From DASZTV01 sp036268405 (lineage in GTDB: Bacteria > Actinomycetota > Actinomycetes > JAFAQI01), in the NCBI GenBank assembly GCA_036268405.1, contig DATAUF010000046.1, positions 1 to 39,951 on the forward strand: DNA of 39,951 nucleotides, written 5' to 3'. The notes below the pieces were generated by a model that made no database searches, had not been told where the DNA came from, and saw only the letters and a list, made by a program, of their open reading frames with translations. Each line of letters begins with the position of its first letter. The first letter of the stretch is position 1. The translations under genes were made by a program, and so were the position numbers. Of the stretch, positions 16,263 through 24,658 are shown one piece after another.

Positions 16263-17870
16263 ATGACGAGCAGCGCTGCCGAGGTCGACGGCTGCGATTT
16301 CGACGTCTGTGTCATCGGCGCCGGCATCACCGGCATCTACCAGCTCCACCGTGCCCGCGAGGCCGGGTTCTCGGCAGTATTGCTCGAGGCCGGAGACGGC
16401 GTCGGCGGGACCTGGTTCTGGAACCGCTATCCGGGCGCGCGCTTCGACTCGGAGAGCTACACCTACGCCTATCTGTTCTCCCGCGAGCTGTTCGATGAGT
16501 GGCGCTGGTCGGAGCACTTCGCAGGCCAGCCCGAGATCGAGTGCTACCTCAACCACGTCGTCGACCGCTTCGACCTGCGGCGTGACATGCGCTTCGGGGC
16601 GCGGGTCGAGACGGCCACCTACAACAACGCATCGTGGACAGTCCGCACGACCGATGGAGACGCCGTCACTGCGCGATTTCTCGTCGCTGCCACCGGCGTG
16701 CTGTCGGTGCCGTTCTTCCCTGACCTCCCCGGACGCAACCGATTCCGCGGCCTGCAGCTGCACACCGGGCTATGGCCTGCGGAGCAGGTCGACTTCATCG
16801 GCAAGACAGTCGCGATCATCGGTACGGGGTCGAGCGGCGTACAGCTCGTGCCCGCAATTCTCGACGACGTCGCCGCGCTCACCGTCTACCAGCGCAGCGC
16901 CAACTGGTGCACCCCGCTGAACAACTCCGCGATCACCGAGGATGAGCAAGAGCAGCTTCGCGCAGACTTCGTGTCAATCAAGCACACCCTCGACACATCA
17001 CTCGCCGGATTCCTGCATCCGCCGGGCGACCGCAAGACCTTCGAGGACTCCGAGGAAGAGCGTGCGGCGTTCTATGAGGAGATGTGGGCCCGACCCGGGT
17101 TCGGCAAGATCGTCAGCCACTACCTCGACCTGACGTTCGATGAAGCCGCGAACGACGCGTGGTGCGAGTTCATGGCGGCCAAGATTCGGACCATCGTGAA
17201 GGATCCAGCGGTCGCCGAGCAGCTGATCCCCAAGGACCACCGGTTCGGGGAGAAGCGGCCGCCGTTCGTGACCGGATACTTCGAGGCGTTCAACGATCCG
17301 AAGGTGTCGCTCGTCGGCCTCAAGCAGTCACCGATCGTGCGGCTCACCGAGTCCGGAATCGAGACAGCCGCTGGCACCACGGACTACGACCTCATCGTGT
17401 GGGCGACAGGCTTCGACTTCGGGACGGGTGCGCTCTCCCGCATGGGCATGGCAGGCCGCGATGGACTCGCTCTCACCGACCACTGGGCCGACGGGCCGTC
17501 GACATATCTAGGTCTACAGACGGTCGGGTTCCCCAACCTCTTCTTCCCCGGCGGCCCGCATGCCGCGGCGGGAAACAACCCGCGCTACAACGGCGACCAG
17601 GTCGAGTTCGTCACCGACCTGCTGGTCGCCGCACGCAACCGCGGCGCATCGACCGTCGAGGTCCCGCCCGAAGCCGAGGATGCGTGGACCGCGATGATCG
17701 ACCGCGCCGCGCGCCGGCCGCCGTCGTTCACCGAGAAGAGCTACTACTTCGGTACGAACGTGCCGGGCAAGCCCCGCAAGTACCTGCTCAACGCCGCAGG
17801 CCGACCCAAGCTCCTCTCGATGATCGCCGAGCAAAAGGCCAACGACTACAACGCCTTCCGCTTCTCCTAG
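16263..17870 (+). CDS. Flavin monooxygenase, Baeyer-Villiger type
   Basis: FAD/NADPH monooxygenase of 535 residues that inserts oxygen next to a ketone, giving an ester or lactone. The FAD motif G-A-G-I-T-G is at 19-24, the Baeyer-Villiger fingerprint F-R-G-L-Q-L-H-T-G-L-W-P at 161-172 fits F-x-G-x3-H-x3-W-P exactly, and the NADPH motif G-T-G-S-S-G is at 187-192; G-G-T-W-F-W-N-R-Y-P-G near 48-58 is also typical. Length matches type I single-component enzymes such as cyclohexanone or steroid monooxygenase. The ATG at 16263 has no ribosome site and is probably leaderless. Under the site-1 operator. Substrate unknown; a cyclic or large hydrophobic ketone is plausible given the neighbours. Confidence 0.95.
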   Translation: MTSSAAEVDGCDFDVCVIGAGITGIYQLHRAREAGFSAVLLEAGDGVGGTWFWNRYPGARFDSESYTYAYLFSRELFDEWRWSEHFAGQPEIECYLNHVVDRFDLRRDMRFGARVETATYNNASWTVRTTDGDAVTARFLVAATGVLSVPFFPDLPGRNRFRGLQLHTGLWPAEQVDFIGKTVAIIGTGSSGVQLVPAILDDVAALTVYQRSANWCTPLNNSAITEDEQEQLRADFVSIKHTLDTSLAGFLHPPGDRKTFEDSEEERAAFYEEMWARPGFGKIVSHYLDLTFDEAANDAWCEFMAAKIRTIVKDPAVAEQLIPKDHRFGEKRPPFVTGYFEAFNDPKVSLVGLKQSPIVRLTESGIETAAGTTDYDLIVWATGFDFGTGALSRMGMAGRDGLALTDHWADGPSTYLGLQTVGFPNLFFPGGPHAAAGNNPRYNGDQVEFVTDLLVAARNRGASTVEVPPEAEDAWTAMIDRAARRPPSFTEKSYYFGTNVPGKPRKYLLNAAGRPKLLSMIAEQKANDYNAFRFS

Positions 17871-17913
17871 TCGCGCGGAACAACCTTTATGGTGGCCGCA
17901 AGACCCAGCAGGC

Positions 17914-17919
17914 GAGGAG
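17914..17919 (+). promoter_or_regulatory. Ribosome-binding site GAGGAG near 17922
   Basis: GGCGAGGAG ends three bases before the ATG at 17922. The spacing is short, but this site favours 17922 over the in-frame ATG at 17889. Confidence 0.5.
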
Positions 17920-17921
17920 TC

Positions 17922-19181
17922 ATGCACGTACCCGCGAAGGTGACCCTCGCGATGCCGCTCGAAGGGCACGTCGCGCCGGCGGCCGTGGCCAGTTTCGCCG
18001 AGCTGGTGTTCAGTTCCATCGACAACGATCTTCTCGACAGGGTGTTCTTCGGTCACCACTGGCTCTACGACGCGGTCCGCAACTCAATCGTCGAAAGTGT
18101 CCTCTCGCAAGGAAGCTCCACACACATCATGTGGATCGACCCGGACGTGGTCATCCCGCCTTCGGCGTTGCCCACGCTGCTCGCACACGACAGGCAAGTC
18201 GTCGGAGGTCTACAACCGCGCAGGCTGGAGCGACCAAGTAACGGCGCGTACCAGCTCGATCCGTTCCGCTGGCTCGACCGACCGGTTTCAGAGCTCACTC
18301 GCGTCGATGGGTTCGGTCTCGGGTGCGCGCTGGTTCTTTCCGACGTCTACCGGCAGCTCAGCGAGCACTACGGAGACAACGTCTGGCATCGACGCGTCTA
18401 CGGACGCAGCGAGGACGTCGCGTTCTTCGAACGCTGCAGCGAATCCGGGGTGGAGGCCTACCTCGATCCTGACATCGTGTGCACGAGCGCCGCTGTCTCG
18501 GAAGCGACCACGACTTCCGTCATCGCGGAACGGCGCGAGGCGGACGCCGCCGTGCGGGTCGCACTTGCAATGCCGCTGTTCGAAGCGGTGTCACCGCTGG
18601 CGATCACGAGCCTGATCGGTCTGATCCAGAAGACCGTCCAGAGCGGGCAAGTGCAGGGCCTCTTCTTCTCCAACGGTCTCTACTTGGACGTCGCTCGCAA
18701 CACACTCGTACGCGAGGTACTCGATTCACCGGTCGGCTTCACCCACATCCTCTGGGTCGACTCGGACATGACCGTGCCGCCCGATGCACTCGACCGGCTC
18801 CTCAGCGCGGACCGGCGAATCGTCGGTGGGCTCTACCACACGAAGACCAGCGGCGCCGCTCCCGCGGTATTCACGCTCGACCCGGTCGCCCTGATGGACG
18901 AGCCATTCGACGGCCTCACTCGCGTCGACGGATTCGGCCTCGGATGCGCGTTGGTACAGCGCTCGGTATTCGAGGACATGGCGGCCGCGTACGGCGACGA
19001 ACGTTGGCATGAGGTCAGGAACCCGCACGGCGACGACCTCTTCTTCTTCGTGCGCTGCAAGGAGATGGGCATCCCCGCCTGGCTCGACGGTGCGTTGCGC
19101 TGCGGGCACGTCGCCGACTACGCGGTCACCACATCCCACTGGGAACGAGGCCGTGCGCAGGCCCAATCAGAGACTCGCTGA
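17922..19181 (+). CDS. Tandem-duplicated glycosyltransferase-like protein (two GT-A-type domains)
   Basis: A 419-residue soluble protein made of two homologous halves of about 190 residues, offset by 207: residues 7-196 and 214-403. Each half begins L-A-M-P-L, has an acidic D-x-D motif (D-P-D at 73-75, D-S-D at 280-282) preceded by H-I-M-W-I or H-I-L-W-V, then V-V-G-G-L or I-V-G-G-L, and the segment L-T-R-V-D-G-F-G-L-G-C-A-L-V, identical in both. The D-x-D and G-G-x-Y architecture resembles GT-A nucleotide-sugar transferases of a phage/bacterial type. The second half keeps G-D-D and C-G-H near 370-396, whereas the first has T-S in place of the G-H metal site. It follows the monooxygenase by 51 bases on the same strand. 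Sugar and acceptor unknown. Confidence 0.75.
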   Translation: MHVPAKVTLAMPLEGHVAPAAVASFAELVFSSIDNDLLDRVFFGHHWLYDAVRNSIVESVLSQGSSTHIMWIDPDVVIPPSALPTLLAHDRQVVGGLQPRRLERPSNGAYQLDPFRWLDRPVSELTRVDGFGLGCALVLSDVYRQLSEHYGDNVWHRRVYGRSEDVAFFERCSESGVEAYLDPDIVCTSAAVSEATTTSVIAERREADAAVRVALAMPLFEAVSPLAITSLIGLIQKTVQSGQVQGLFFSNGLYLDVARNTLVREVLDSPVGFTHILWVDSDMTVPPDALDRLLSADRRIVGGLYHTKTSGAAPAVFTLDPVALMDEPFDGLTRVDGFGLGCALVQRSVFEDMAAAYGDERWHEVRNPHGDDLFFFVRCKEMGIPAWLDGALRCGHVADYAVTTSHWERGRAQAQSETR

Positions 19182-19188
19182 GTGTCCC

Positions 19189-20247
19189 TCAGACAGTGGC
19201 AACAGGAGTCAGCGGCGAGCCGACCGCGCCCGGGAGCCGCAGGGGCGGCGCGGTGAGCAGAAATCGACTGCGCCCGTTGTCGCGCAACCACGCGGCAAGC
19301 TGATCCAGCAGCCACATCTCCCCAAGTGGCACGCCGAGCCGGAACAGGCACAGGTTGTGCAGCGGCAGGAACGAGTGACGACTCGGATCGGAGTCCTTGC
19401 CGAGCAGTCCCTCGACCGCGTAGTTGTCCGCGACCAGCGCCGAGATCTGGGAGTCCGCCACCCACTCGAGCAACGACGGGTCGCGGGCATCGAGATAGGT
19501 GCCGGTCCGATGGATCGCGCGAGGATCCGGATTGCGGTCCCATTCGAGGACCCGGGTTGCGAAGCCGGTGTGCAGCAGCAACATGTCGCCGGGCTCGACC
19601 ACCACGTCGTCGGCGGCCATGACCTCCTGGAGTGCCGCGAGGTCGACACCGCGCCACTCGTCACCGAAGTGCTTCCAGAGATCGACGAGCACGCCGCGAC
19701 CCTGCACGCCCTTAGCGGCCATGTGCTCCAGGCCCAGATGGTGGGCGAAGCTGCGGTGACCACTGCCGTCGCCGCGCGCGTCGTCGCTGGGCCCGACCAG
19801 GTCGACGCCGGCCCGGTAGCCGTTGTAGTAGACCGCCTCGTCGACCCCGTCGCCGTCGGCGTCGAACTCCGCACCCACATGCGCGAGCGAGTCCCACTGC
19901 GTTGAGTACTGCAGCGACAGCGTGACGACGTCGTCCGCCCAGACGTCGACGTACCGCGGGTCACCCCAGTCGGCCATCTCGCTCATCCGGACGTTGTAGA
20001 AGACGTCGGGTACGCCGTTCATGTCCTCGGTCGGTGCGAGCTTCGGCGGGTAGCGGCGCTGGTTGAGCGCGGTGCCACCCGGGAAGTCCAGCGGCAGGCT
20101 CAGACAGAAGCTGATCCCCGCCTCGACCTCGCGGACGCCCTGCAACACCTTCTCCGGCGTCAGCAGGTTGATCCGGCCGAGTTCGTCGTCCTCGCCCCAG
20201 TCGCCCCAGGTCGAGCCGTCCGGTCGCTGCGCCCACCGCTTGGCCAC
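19189..20247 (-). CDS. Cyclase family protein (kynurenine formamidase-like metal hydrolase)
   Basis: A 352-residue protein of the PF04199 'cyclase' family, metal-dependent hydrolases that include kynurenine formamidase and isatin hydrolase. The family core is G-R-I-N-L-L-T near 24-30, I-S-F-C-L-S-L-P-L near 45-53, the metal-site region Q-W-D-S-L-A-H-V-G at 117-125, and D-M-L-L-L-H-T-G and L-P-L-H-N-L near the end. Here W-D-S-L-A-H replaces the usual H-x-G-T-H-x-D, as in the long actinobacterial subfamily. The GTG at 20247 follows GAGGGAG by about nine bases. It diverges from the amidohydrolase across operator site 2. Probable role: hydrolytic ring or ester/amide opening in the pathway. Confidence 0.88.
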   Translation of the reverse strand: MAKRWAQRPDGSTWGDWGEDDELGRINLLTPEKVLQGVREVEAGISFCLSLPLDFPGGTALNQRRYPPKLAPTEDMNGVPDVFYNVRMSEMADWGDPRYVDVWADDVVTLSLQYSTQWDSLAHVGAEFDADGDGVDEAVYYNGYRAGVDLVGPSDDARGDGSGHRSFAHHLGLEHMAAKGVQGRGVLVDLWKHFGDEWRGVDLAALQEVMAADDVVVEPGDMLLLHTGFATRVLEWDRNPDPRAIHRTGTYLDARDPSLLEWVADSQISALVADNYAVEGLLGKDSDPSRHSFLPLHNLCLFRLGVPLGEMWLLDQLAAWLRDNGRSRFLLTAPPLRLPGAVGSPLTPVATV

Positions 20248-20272
20248 GGGTGAATCTCCCTCTTCTGTGTTT

Positions 20273-20290
20273 CTGTACCGACCGGTACAG
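20273..20290. promoter_or_regulatory. Divergent TetR-type operator (site 2)
   Basis: A perfect palindrome with arms CTGTACCG and CGGTACAG around an AC centre. Its inner 16 bases are the exact reverse complement of site 1. A TAnnnT -10 candidate, TACAGT (20286-20291), overlaps the right arm for the amidohydrolase operon starting at 20352. The minus-strand counterpart is the weaker TACAGA for the cyclase gene at 20247. Both downstream genes have good ribosome sites here, unlike site 1. Confidence 0.78.
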
Positions 20291-20351
20291 TAAATACCGT
20301 GCCGGTCGACAGCCGGCGCGGCTGTTGGGTGGCGGTTGTGGTGGAGGACGT

Positions 20352-21599
20352 GTGAGCGAGAAGGACTTCGTCGTCTCAGCAGATGGGCACGTTCTCGAGC
20401 CGACCGACCTGTTCAAGACCAGGCTCCCCCGGCATCTGCGCGACCGCGCGGTCTGGGAAGAGGACTTCGAGCTCGACGAACCATGGGTGGCAGAGGGCGC
20501 TCGGAAGTTTCGCCGGCTCCACACCGCCGGCTACGAGGGCTGGACGATCTCGCGCTACCGCCAGACCCGTGGGCGGATGCCCGAGGGCGACCCGGAGCAC
20601 ATCCTCGAGGACATGGATCTCGACGGCGTCGACGTCCAGGTCATGCACCCGAACCTCTCGCTGTTCGGCCTCTACTCCGACGACCACGAGCTGTCGATCG
20701 CACATGCCCGCGTCTACAACGACTACATCGTTGAGACCTACACACCGCACTTCGATCGCATCTGCCCAACTGCGCCGATCCCCTTGACCGATATCCCGGA
20801 CGCCGTCGCCGAGATCGAACGGGTCGCATCAGCGGGGTTCCGCGCGATCCTGCTACCGGCGACACCGCCGCGTAGCTACTACACCCGCGACCTTGATCCG
20901 GTGTGGGCCGCAGCGGTCGCCAACGGCGTACAGGTCTTCTTCCACACCCAGACCGGCGGCGTGAAGGTCGACGACACCGAAGCGACCACCCTGAAGGTGG
21001 TGCTGGAGAACGCCGCACAGGTCAACCAGCCGATGACCGAGAAGGCGGCCGCCAAACGGATGGTCACCCAGGCCGTCTACAGCACGTTGGCTCCTCAGCA
21101 GCTGATCTGCCAACTCGTCGGCGGCGGGGTTCCCGAGCGCTTTCCCGAGCTGCACTTCCACCTCATCGAGTTCAACGCGCACTGGCTCTCCTCGCTGGTC
21201 GGCGGCATGGACAAGTGCTGGATCACGGGCATCGGCCAGGATGCGGACTGGTGGCTCGGCCGGTGGGATGACTCACGACCGGCCAACGATCAGCCGAACA
21301 TGGCGCAGCTGTTCCGGCTCAACGAGAAGTGGCCGTACCCGCTGACGCCGAGCGAGTACGTACGGCGACAGTTCCACGTGCAATTCCAGGACGACCCGGT
21401 CGCGGTCGCCTGCCGGCACATCACCGGACTGTCGACGCTGACCTGGGGCAACGACTACCCGCACGCCGAAGGCACCTTCCGCGGCAGCCGGGAGCTCATC
21501 AAGGAGCTGTTCGTCGGAGTGCCGGACGACGAGCGCAAGGCCATCCTCGGCGGCACCCTCGGCAAGCTGCTCGGCTTCAAAGCGCCGGTGCCGGCCTGA
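20352..21599 (+). CDS. Amidohydrolase family protein (PF04909 type)
   Basis: A 415-residue TIM-barrel metal-dependent hydrolase or decarboxylase of the amidohydrolase_2 family. The start V-S-A-D-G-H-V-L-E-P puts the metal-binding D-x-H at residues 11-13; H-P-N-L-S-L-F near 117, F-F-H-T-Q-T-G near 205, H-L-I-E-F-N-A-H-W near 245-253, and the closing W-G-N-D-Y-P-H-A-E-G segment near 373-382 carries the catalytic Asp. The GTG at 20352 follows GGAGG; an open extension upstream would overlap the operator. First gene of an operon with the short-chain dehydrogenase and TetR regulator, gaps of two and one bases. Relatives act on aryl carboxylates or amides and in steroid-like ring cleavage; here the substrate is unknown. 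Confidence 0.9.
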   Translation: MSEKDFVVSADGHVLEPTDLFKTRLPRHLRDRAVWEEDFELDEPWVAEGARKFRRLHTAGYEGWTISRYRQTRGRMPEGDPEHILEDMDLDGVDVQVMHPNLSLFGLYSDDHELSIAHARVYNDYIVETYTPHFDRICPTAPIPLTDIPDAVAEIERVASAGFRAILLPATPPRSYYTRDLDPVWAAAVANGVQVFFHTQTGGVKVDDTEATTLKVVLENAAQVNQPMTEKAAAKRMVTQAVYSTLAPQQLICQLVGGGVPERFPELHFHLIEFNAHWLSSLVGGMDKCWITGIGQDADWWLGRWDDSRPANDQPNMAQLFRLNEKWPYPLTPSEYVRRQFHVQFQDDPVAVACRHITGLSTLTWGNDYPHAEGTFRGSRELIKELFVGVPDDERKAILGGTLGKLLGFKAPVPA

Positions 21600-21601
21600 A
21601 C

Positions 21602-22513
21602 GTGCGGGCTCCGAACGAACTCCGCTTCGACGGCCGCGTCGCGATCGTCACGGGAGCGGGGCGGGGCATCGGGCGCGCCTATGCCTTGCTCCTCGCGGCG
21701 CGAGGTGCCAGCGTGGTCGTCAACGACCTCGGCGGCTCGGCCGGCGGTGACGGCAGCGATGCCGGCCCGGCGGCGGATGTCGTCGCAGAGATCGTCGCGA
21801 CGGGGGGCGCGGCGGTCGCCGACACCAACGACATCTCCTCCCCGTCCGCGGCGCAGGCGCTCATCGACGCCGCCATCGAGCACTTAGGCCGCGTCGACGT
21901 CCTCATCAACAACGCCGGCGTCATCAGCTGGGCCGGAATGCCCGACATCGACGACGACAACTTCGCGCGACACCTCGCGGTGCATCTCGGCGGATCGTTC
22001 GTGACCGCACGCGCCGCATGGCCACACTTCGTCGAGCAGGGCTACGGCCGCATCGTGATGACCACCTCGTCAGGAGTGTTCGGACTGCCCAACAACACGT
22101 CGTACGCCGCGGCGAAGGGCGGCGTCATCGGCCTGACCCGAAGCCTCGCAGTAGCCGGCAAGAAGCACGGGATCCGCGTCAACGCCGTCGCTCCTGCCGC
22201 AATGACGCGGATGGCGGGCGAGGTGCCGGATGCGCTGGCCGAACGGATGGACCCCGACCTGGTCGCACCGATGACGGCGTACCTCGCCCATGAGGACTGT
22301 CCGGTGTCCGGTGAGATCTACGCCGCAGGCGCCGGCCGGTTCTCACGGCTCCTGCTCGCCTCGACCCCGGGCTACCTGCATGAAGGCGTGGTCCCGACGA
22401 TGGAAGACGTCGCCGCGCAGTGGGCGGCGATCAACGACGAGACCGGCTACGTCGTGCCCGCCGACCTGATGTCGTGGTCGGCTGGCTTCATGGCCCACCT
22501 CCAGGAGGGCTGA
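21602..22513 (+). CDS. Short-chain dehydrogenase/reductase
   Basis: NAD(P)-dependent oxidoreductase of 303 residues with the classical SDR motifs: T-G-A-G-R-G-I-G at 17-24, N-N-A-G at 103-106, Ser at 156/157 and Y168-x3-K172. The N-terminal part, with V-V-V-N-D-L-G-G and a longer loop after strand 2, resembles the HSD17B4 / (3R)-hydroxyacyl-CoA dehydrogenase type. The last 70 residues are longer than in minimal SDRs. The GTG at 21602 follows the amidohydrolase stop by two bases. Probably oxidises a hydroxyl, perhaps on a CoA-thioester or ring intermediate, in the same pathway. Confidence 0.92.
   Translation: MRAPNELRFDGRVAIVTGAGRGIGRAYALLLAARGASVVVNDLGGSAGGDGSDAGPAADVVAEIVATGGAAVADTNDISSPSAAQALIDAAIEHLGRVDVLINNAGVISWAGMPDIDDDNFARHLAVHLGGSFVTARAAWPHFVEQGYGRIVMTTSSGVFGLPNNTSYAAAKGGVIGLTRSLAVAGKKHGIRVNAVAPAAMTRMAGEVPDALAERMDPDLVAPMTAYLAHEDCPVSGEIYAAGAGRFSRLLLASTPGYLHEGVVPTMEDVAAQWAAINDETGYVVPADLMSWSAGFMAHLQEG
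22503..22509 (+). promoter_or_regulatory. Ribosome-binding site AGGAGGG of the TetR gene
   Basis: Ends five bases before the TTG at 22515 and overlaps the end of the dehydrogenase gene. It supports a TTG start one base after that gene's TGA. Confidence 0.7.
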
Positions 22514-22514
22514 G

Positions 22515-23126
22515 TTGACGACCCGCGGAGCCAACTGGGAGACCAGGCGTGCGGCCATCGTCGACACCTCCGCGACCGCCTTCGCGCAAGGCGGTTACCA
22601 CGGCACCGGCATCGCGGAGCTGTGCGAGGCGAACGACCTCGGCAAGGGCGCGCTCTACCACTACATCGGGTCGAAGGAAGAGCTGCTCGTCGCCATCACC
22701 GACCTCGTGATGGACGAGGTGCTCGCGGGTGTCGACCGAGTCGCGGCGTCTGGCGGAAGCGCGGTCGAGCGACTGCAGATGCTGGGCGCGGAGTATCTCA
22801 GCATCGTGGCGCGCCTGCCCGACCACGTGTGGGTGTTGCTGCACGAGTTCCCTGCACTGACCGGAGCGCGCGCCACGGACTTCCACAAGCGCCGACATGT
22901 CTTCGAATCCGCCGTCGAGGACATCCTGCGCGACGGCATCAAGGCCGGAGAGCTCCGCAAGACCGACCCACGCCTGGCGGCACTGGCGTGGCTCGGCATG
23001 CACAACCACGCGTACCTGTGGCTGAAGCCCGGCGGCCGCTGGTCGGCGAAGGATGTCGCCGCGCACTTCGCCGACATCTTCGTCAACGGCACCAGCGCCG
23101 CTCGGTTTGTGCAGGCCCAGCAGTAG
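22515..23126 (+). CDS. TetR-family transcriptional regulator
   Basis: A 203-residue repressor-type protein. The N-terminal helix-turn-helix spans about 10-55, with F-A-Q-G-G-Y-H-G-T-G-I-A-E-L-C near 23-37 and the recognition-helix stretch G-K-G-A-L-Y-H-Y-I-G-S-K-E-E-L near 43-57. The C-terminal ligand domain is all-helical. It starts at TTG 22515, one base after the dehydrogenase stop, so it is co-transcribed with the amidohydrolase genes. Inference: it binds the palindromes at 16237-16252 and 20274-20289 and releases them when a pathway intermediate binds, closing a feedback loop by autoregulation through site 2. Confidence 0.93.
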   Translation: MTTRGANWETRRAAIVDTSATAFAQGGYHGTGIAELCEANDLGKGALYHYIGSKEELLVAITDLVMDEVLAGVDRVAASGGSAVERLQMLGAEYLSIVARLPDHVWVLLHEFPALTGARATDFHKRRHVFESAVEDILRDGIKAGELRKTDPRLAALAWLGMHNHAYLWLKPGGRWSAKDVAAHFADIFVNGTSAARFVQAQQ

Positions 23127-23239
23127 CCCGCTACCGCTAACCCTGCACAAACCACAGCGTGCGGGAGTGCCGCTCCGTCCGCGGGCCGGTCGGCCTAGGC
23201 ACCGATCAGTCCAACAAGGCTTTCAGCTCAACACAGCAG

Positions 23240-24658
23240 CTAGCGCTGGACCGCCTTGGTCTCGACGTACTCCTCGAGACCGTAGATGCCGCGCTCGCGA
23301 CCCATGCCCGACTGCTTGTAGCCGCCGAACGGAGCCTCGGGGTTGAACGCCCCGCCGTTGATGTCGACCTGACCGGTGCGCAGCCGACGGGCCACCCGCT
23401 CCGCCCGCTCGGTGTCCGCACTCCAGACCGCACCCGCCAGACCGTAGGGCGTGCCGTTCGCGATCTCGATCGCTTCTTCCTCGGTGTCGTACGGCATGAT
23501 CGCCAGCACCGGCCCGAAGATCTCCTCCTGGGCAATCGTCATTTCCGGCGTGACGCCCGAGAACACGGTCTGCTGGACGTAGTAGCCCTTGTCGAGACCC
23601 TCGGGTGCTTCTGGTCCGCCGGTGAGCAGCTTGGCGCCCTCTTCGATCCCCTTGTTGATGTAGCCGCGGACCCGGTCGCGCTGCACCGCGGACACGAGCG
23701 GTCCGAGACGACGACCTGCCTCGAACGGGTCACCGGGCGTGAAGCCTTCGATGCCGGCCATCACGAGCTCCTCGACCTCCGCGAGCTTGTCCCGCGGGAC
23801 CAGCATCCGGGTCAGTGCCGAGCAGGTCTGGCCGGAGTTCATGAAGCAGCCGAACAGCCCGGTCGGGACCGCGCGGGCGAAGTCCGCGTCGTCGAGCAGG
23901 ATGTTCGCCGATTTGCCGCCGAGCTCCAACGACACGCGCTTGATCGACGCCGACGCGAGCTCCATGACGCGCTTGCCCGCCCGGGTCGAACCGGTGAACG
24001 ACACCATGTCCACCTTGGGGTGGCTGGCGATCGCCTCACCGACAACCGGACCGACACCGCTGACCATGTTGAACACACCCGGCGGGAGGCCGACCTCGTC
24101 GATCGCCTCAGCCAGCACATAGGCATTGAGCGGCACTACCTCGCTCGGCTTGAGGACGACCGTGCAGCCGGCAACCAGCGCCGGCGCGACCTTCAGGGCG
24201 ATCTGGAAGAGGGGATAGTTCCACGGCGTGATGGCGCCCACCACGCCGACCGGCTCGCGAACGACGAGCGAGTTGCCGATCTCGGTCTCCCACTCGAAGC
24301 TCTTCGCGGCCTCCGCCGCGCTGATGAACGCACCCGCGGGCAACCCGGCCTGCACCGGGCCCGCGAGGCCGATCGGCATACCGAGCTCCTGCGCGATGAT
24401 GTTCGCCAGCTCGTCCTGGCGCGCCGCGAGTGCCGCCCCGACCTTCGCCACCAAGTCGATGCGCTCGGCAAGTGGTCGCGCGGACCATGCGGGAAAGGCG
24501 GCAGCCGCTGCGTTGGCCGCCTTGTCGACATCCTCGGGTGTTCCCTCAGGAACGCTGTCGATGATGACCTCGGTGGCCGAGTTGATCACGTCGATCGTCC
24601 CTGTGCCGGTCGAGGCAATCCACTCGCCGTTTACGTAGATCCTGCTGCGGTCGGCCAT
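23240..24658 (-). CDS. Aldehyde dehydrogenase
   Basis: NAD(P)-dependent aldehyde dehydrogenase of 472 residues. P-W-N-Y-P is at 145-149, Lys170 in V-V-L-K-P, the general base Glu245 in L-E-L-G-G-K, and nucleophile Cys279 in N-S-G-Q-T-C. The closing P-F-G-G-Y-K-Q-S-G-M-G-R-E segment is standard. ATG 24658 follows GAGGGA with a seven-base spacer. It converges on the TetR gene; the 113-base gap (23127-23239) shows nothing convincing. The position suggests it completes oxidation of an aldehyde from the pathway, but no operator copy is seen in front of it, so it may be separately controlled. Confidence 0.95.
   Translation of the reverse strand: MADRSRIYVNGEWIASTGTGTIDVINSATEVIIDSVPEGTPEDVDKAANAAAAAFPAWSARPLAERIDLVAKVGAALAARQDELANIIAQELGMPIGLAGPVQAGLPAGAFISAAEAAKSFEWETEIGNSLVVREPVGVVGAITPWNYPLFQIALKVAPALVAGCTVVLKPSEVVPLNAYVLAEAIDEVGLPPGVFNMVSGVGPVVGEAIASHPKVDMVSFTGSTRAGKRVMELASASIKRVSLELGGKSANILLDDADFARAVPTGLFGCFMNSGQTCSALTRMLVPRDKLAEVEELVMAGIEGFTPGDPFEAGRRLGPLVSAVQRDRVRGYINKGIEEGAKLLTGGPEAPEGLDKGYYVQQTVFSGVTPEMTIAQEEIFGPVLAIMPYDTEEEAIEIANGTPYGLAGAVWSADTERAERVARRLRTGQVDINGGAFNPEAPFGGYKQSGMGRERGIYGLEEYVETKAVQR

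Noticed and set aside
23184..23195. Palindrome GGCCGGTCGGCC resembling the centre of the TetR-type operators
   Set aside because: Only the inner CCGGTCGG agrees. It lies downstream of two converging genes, where no promoter is needed.
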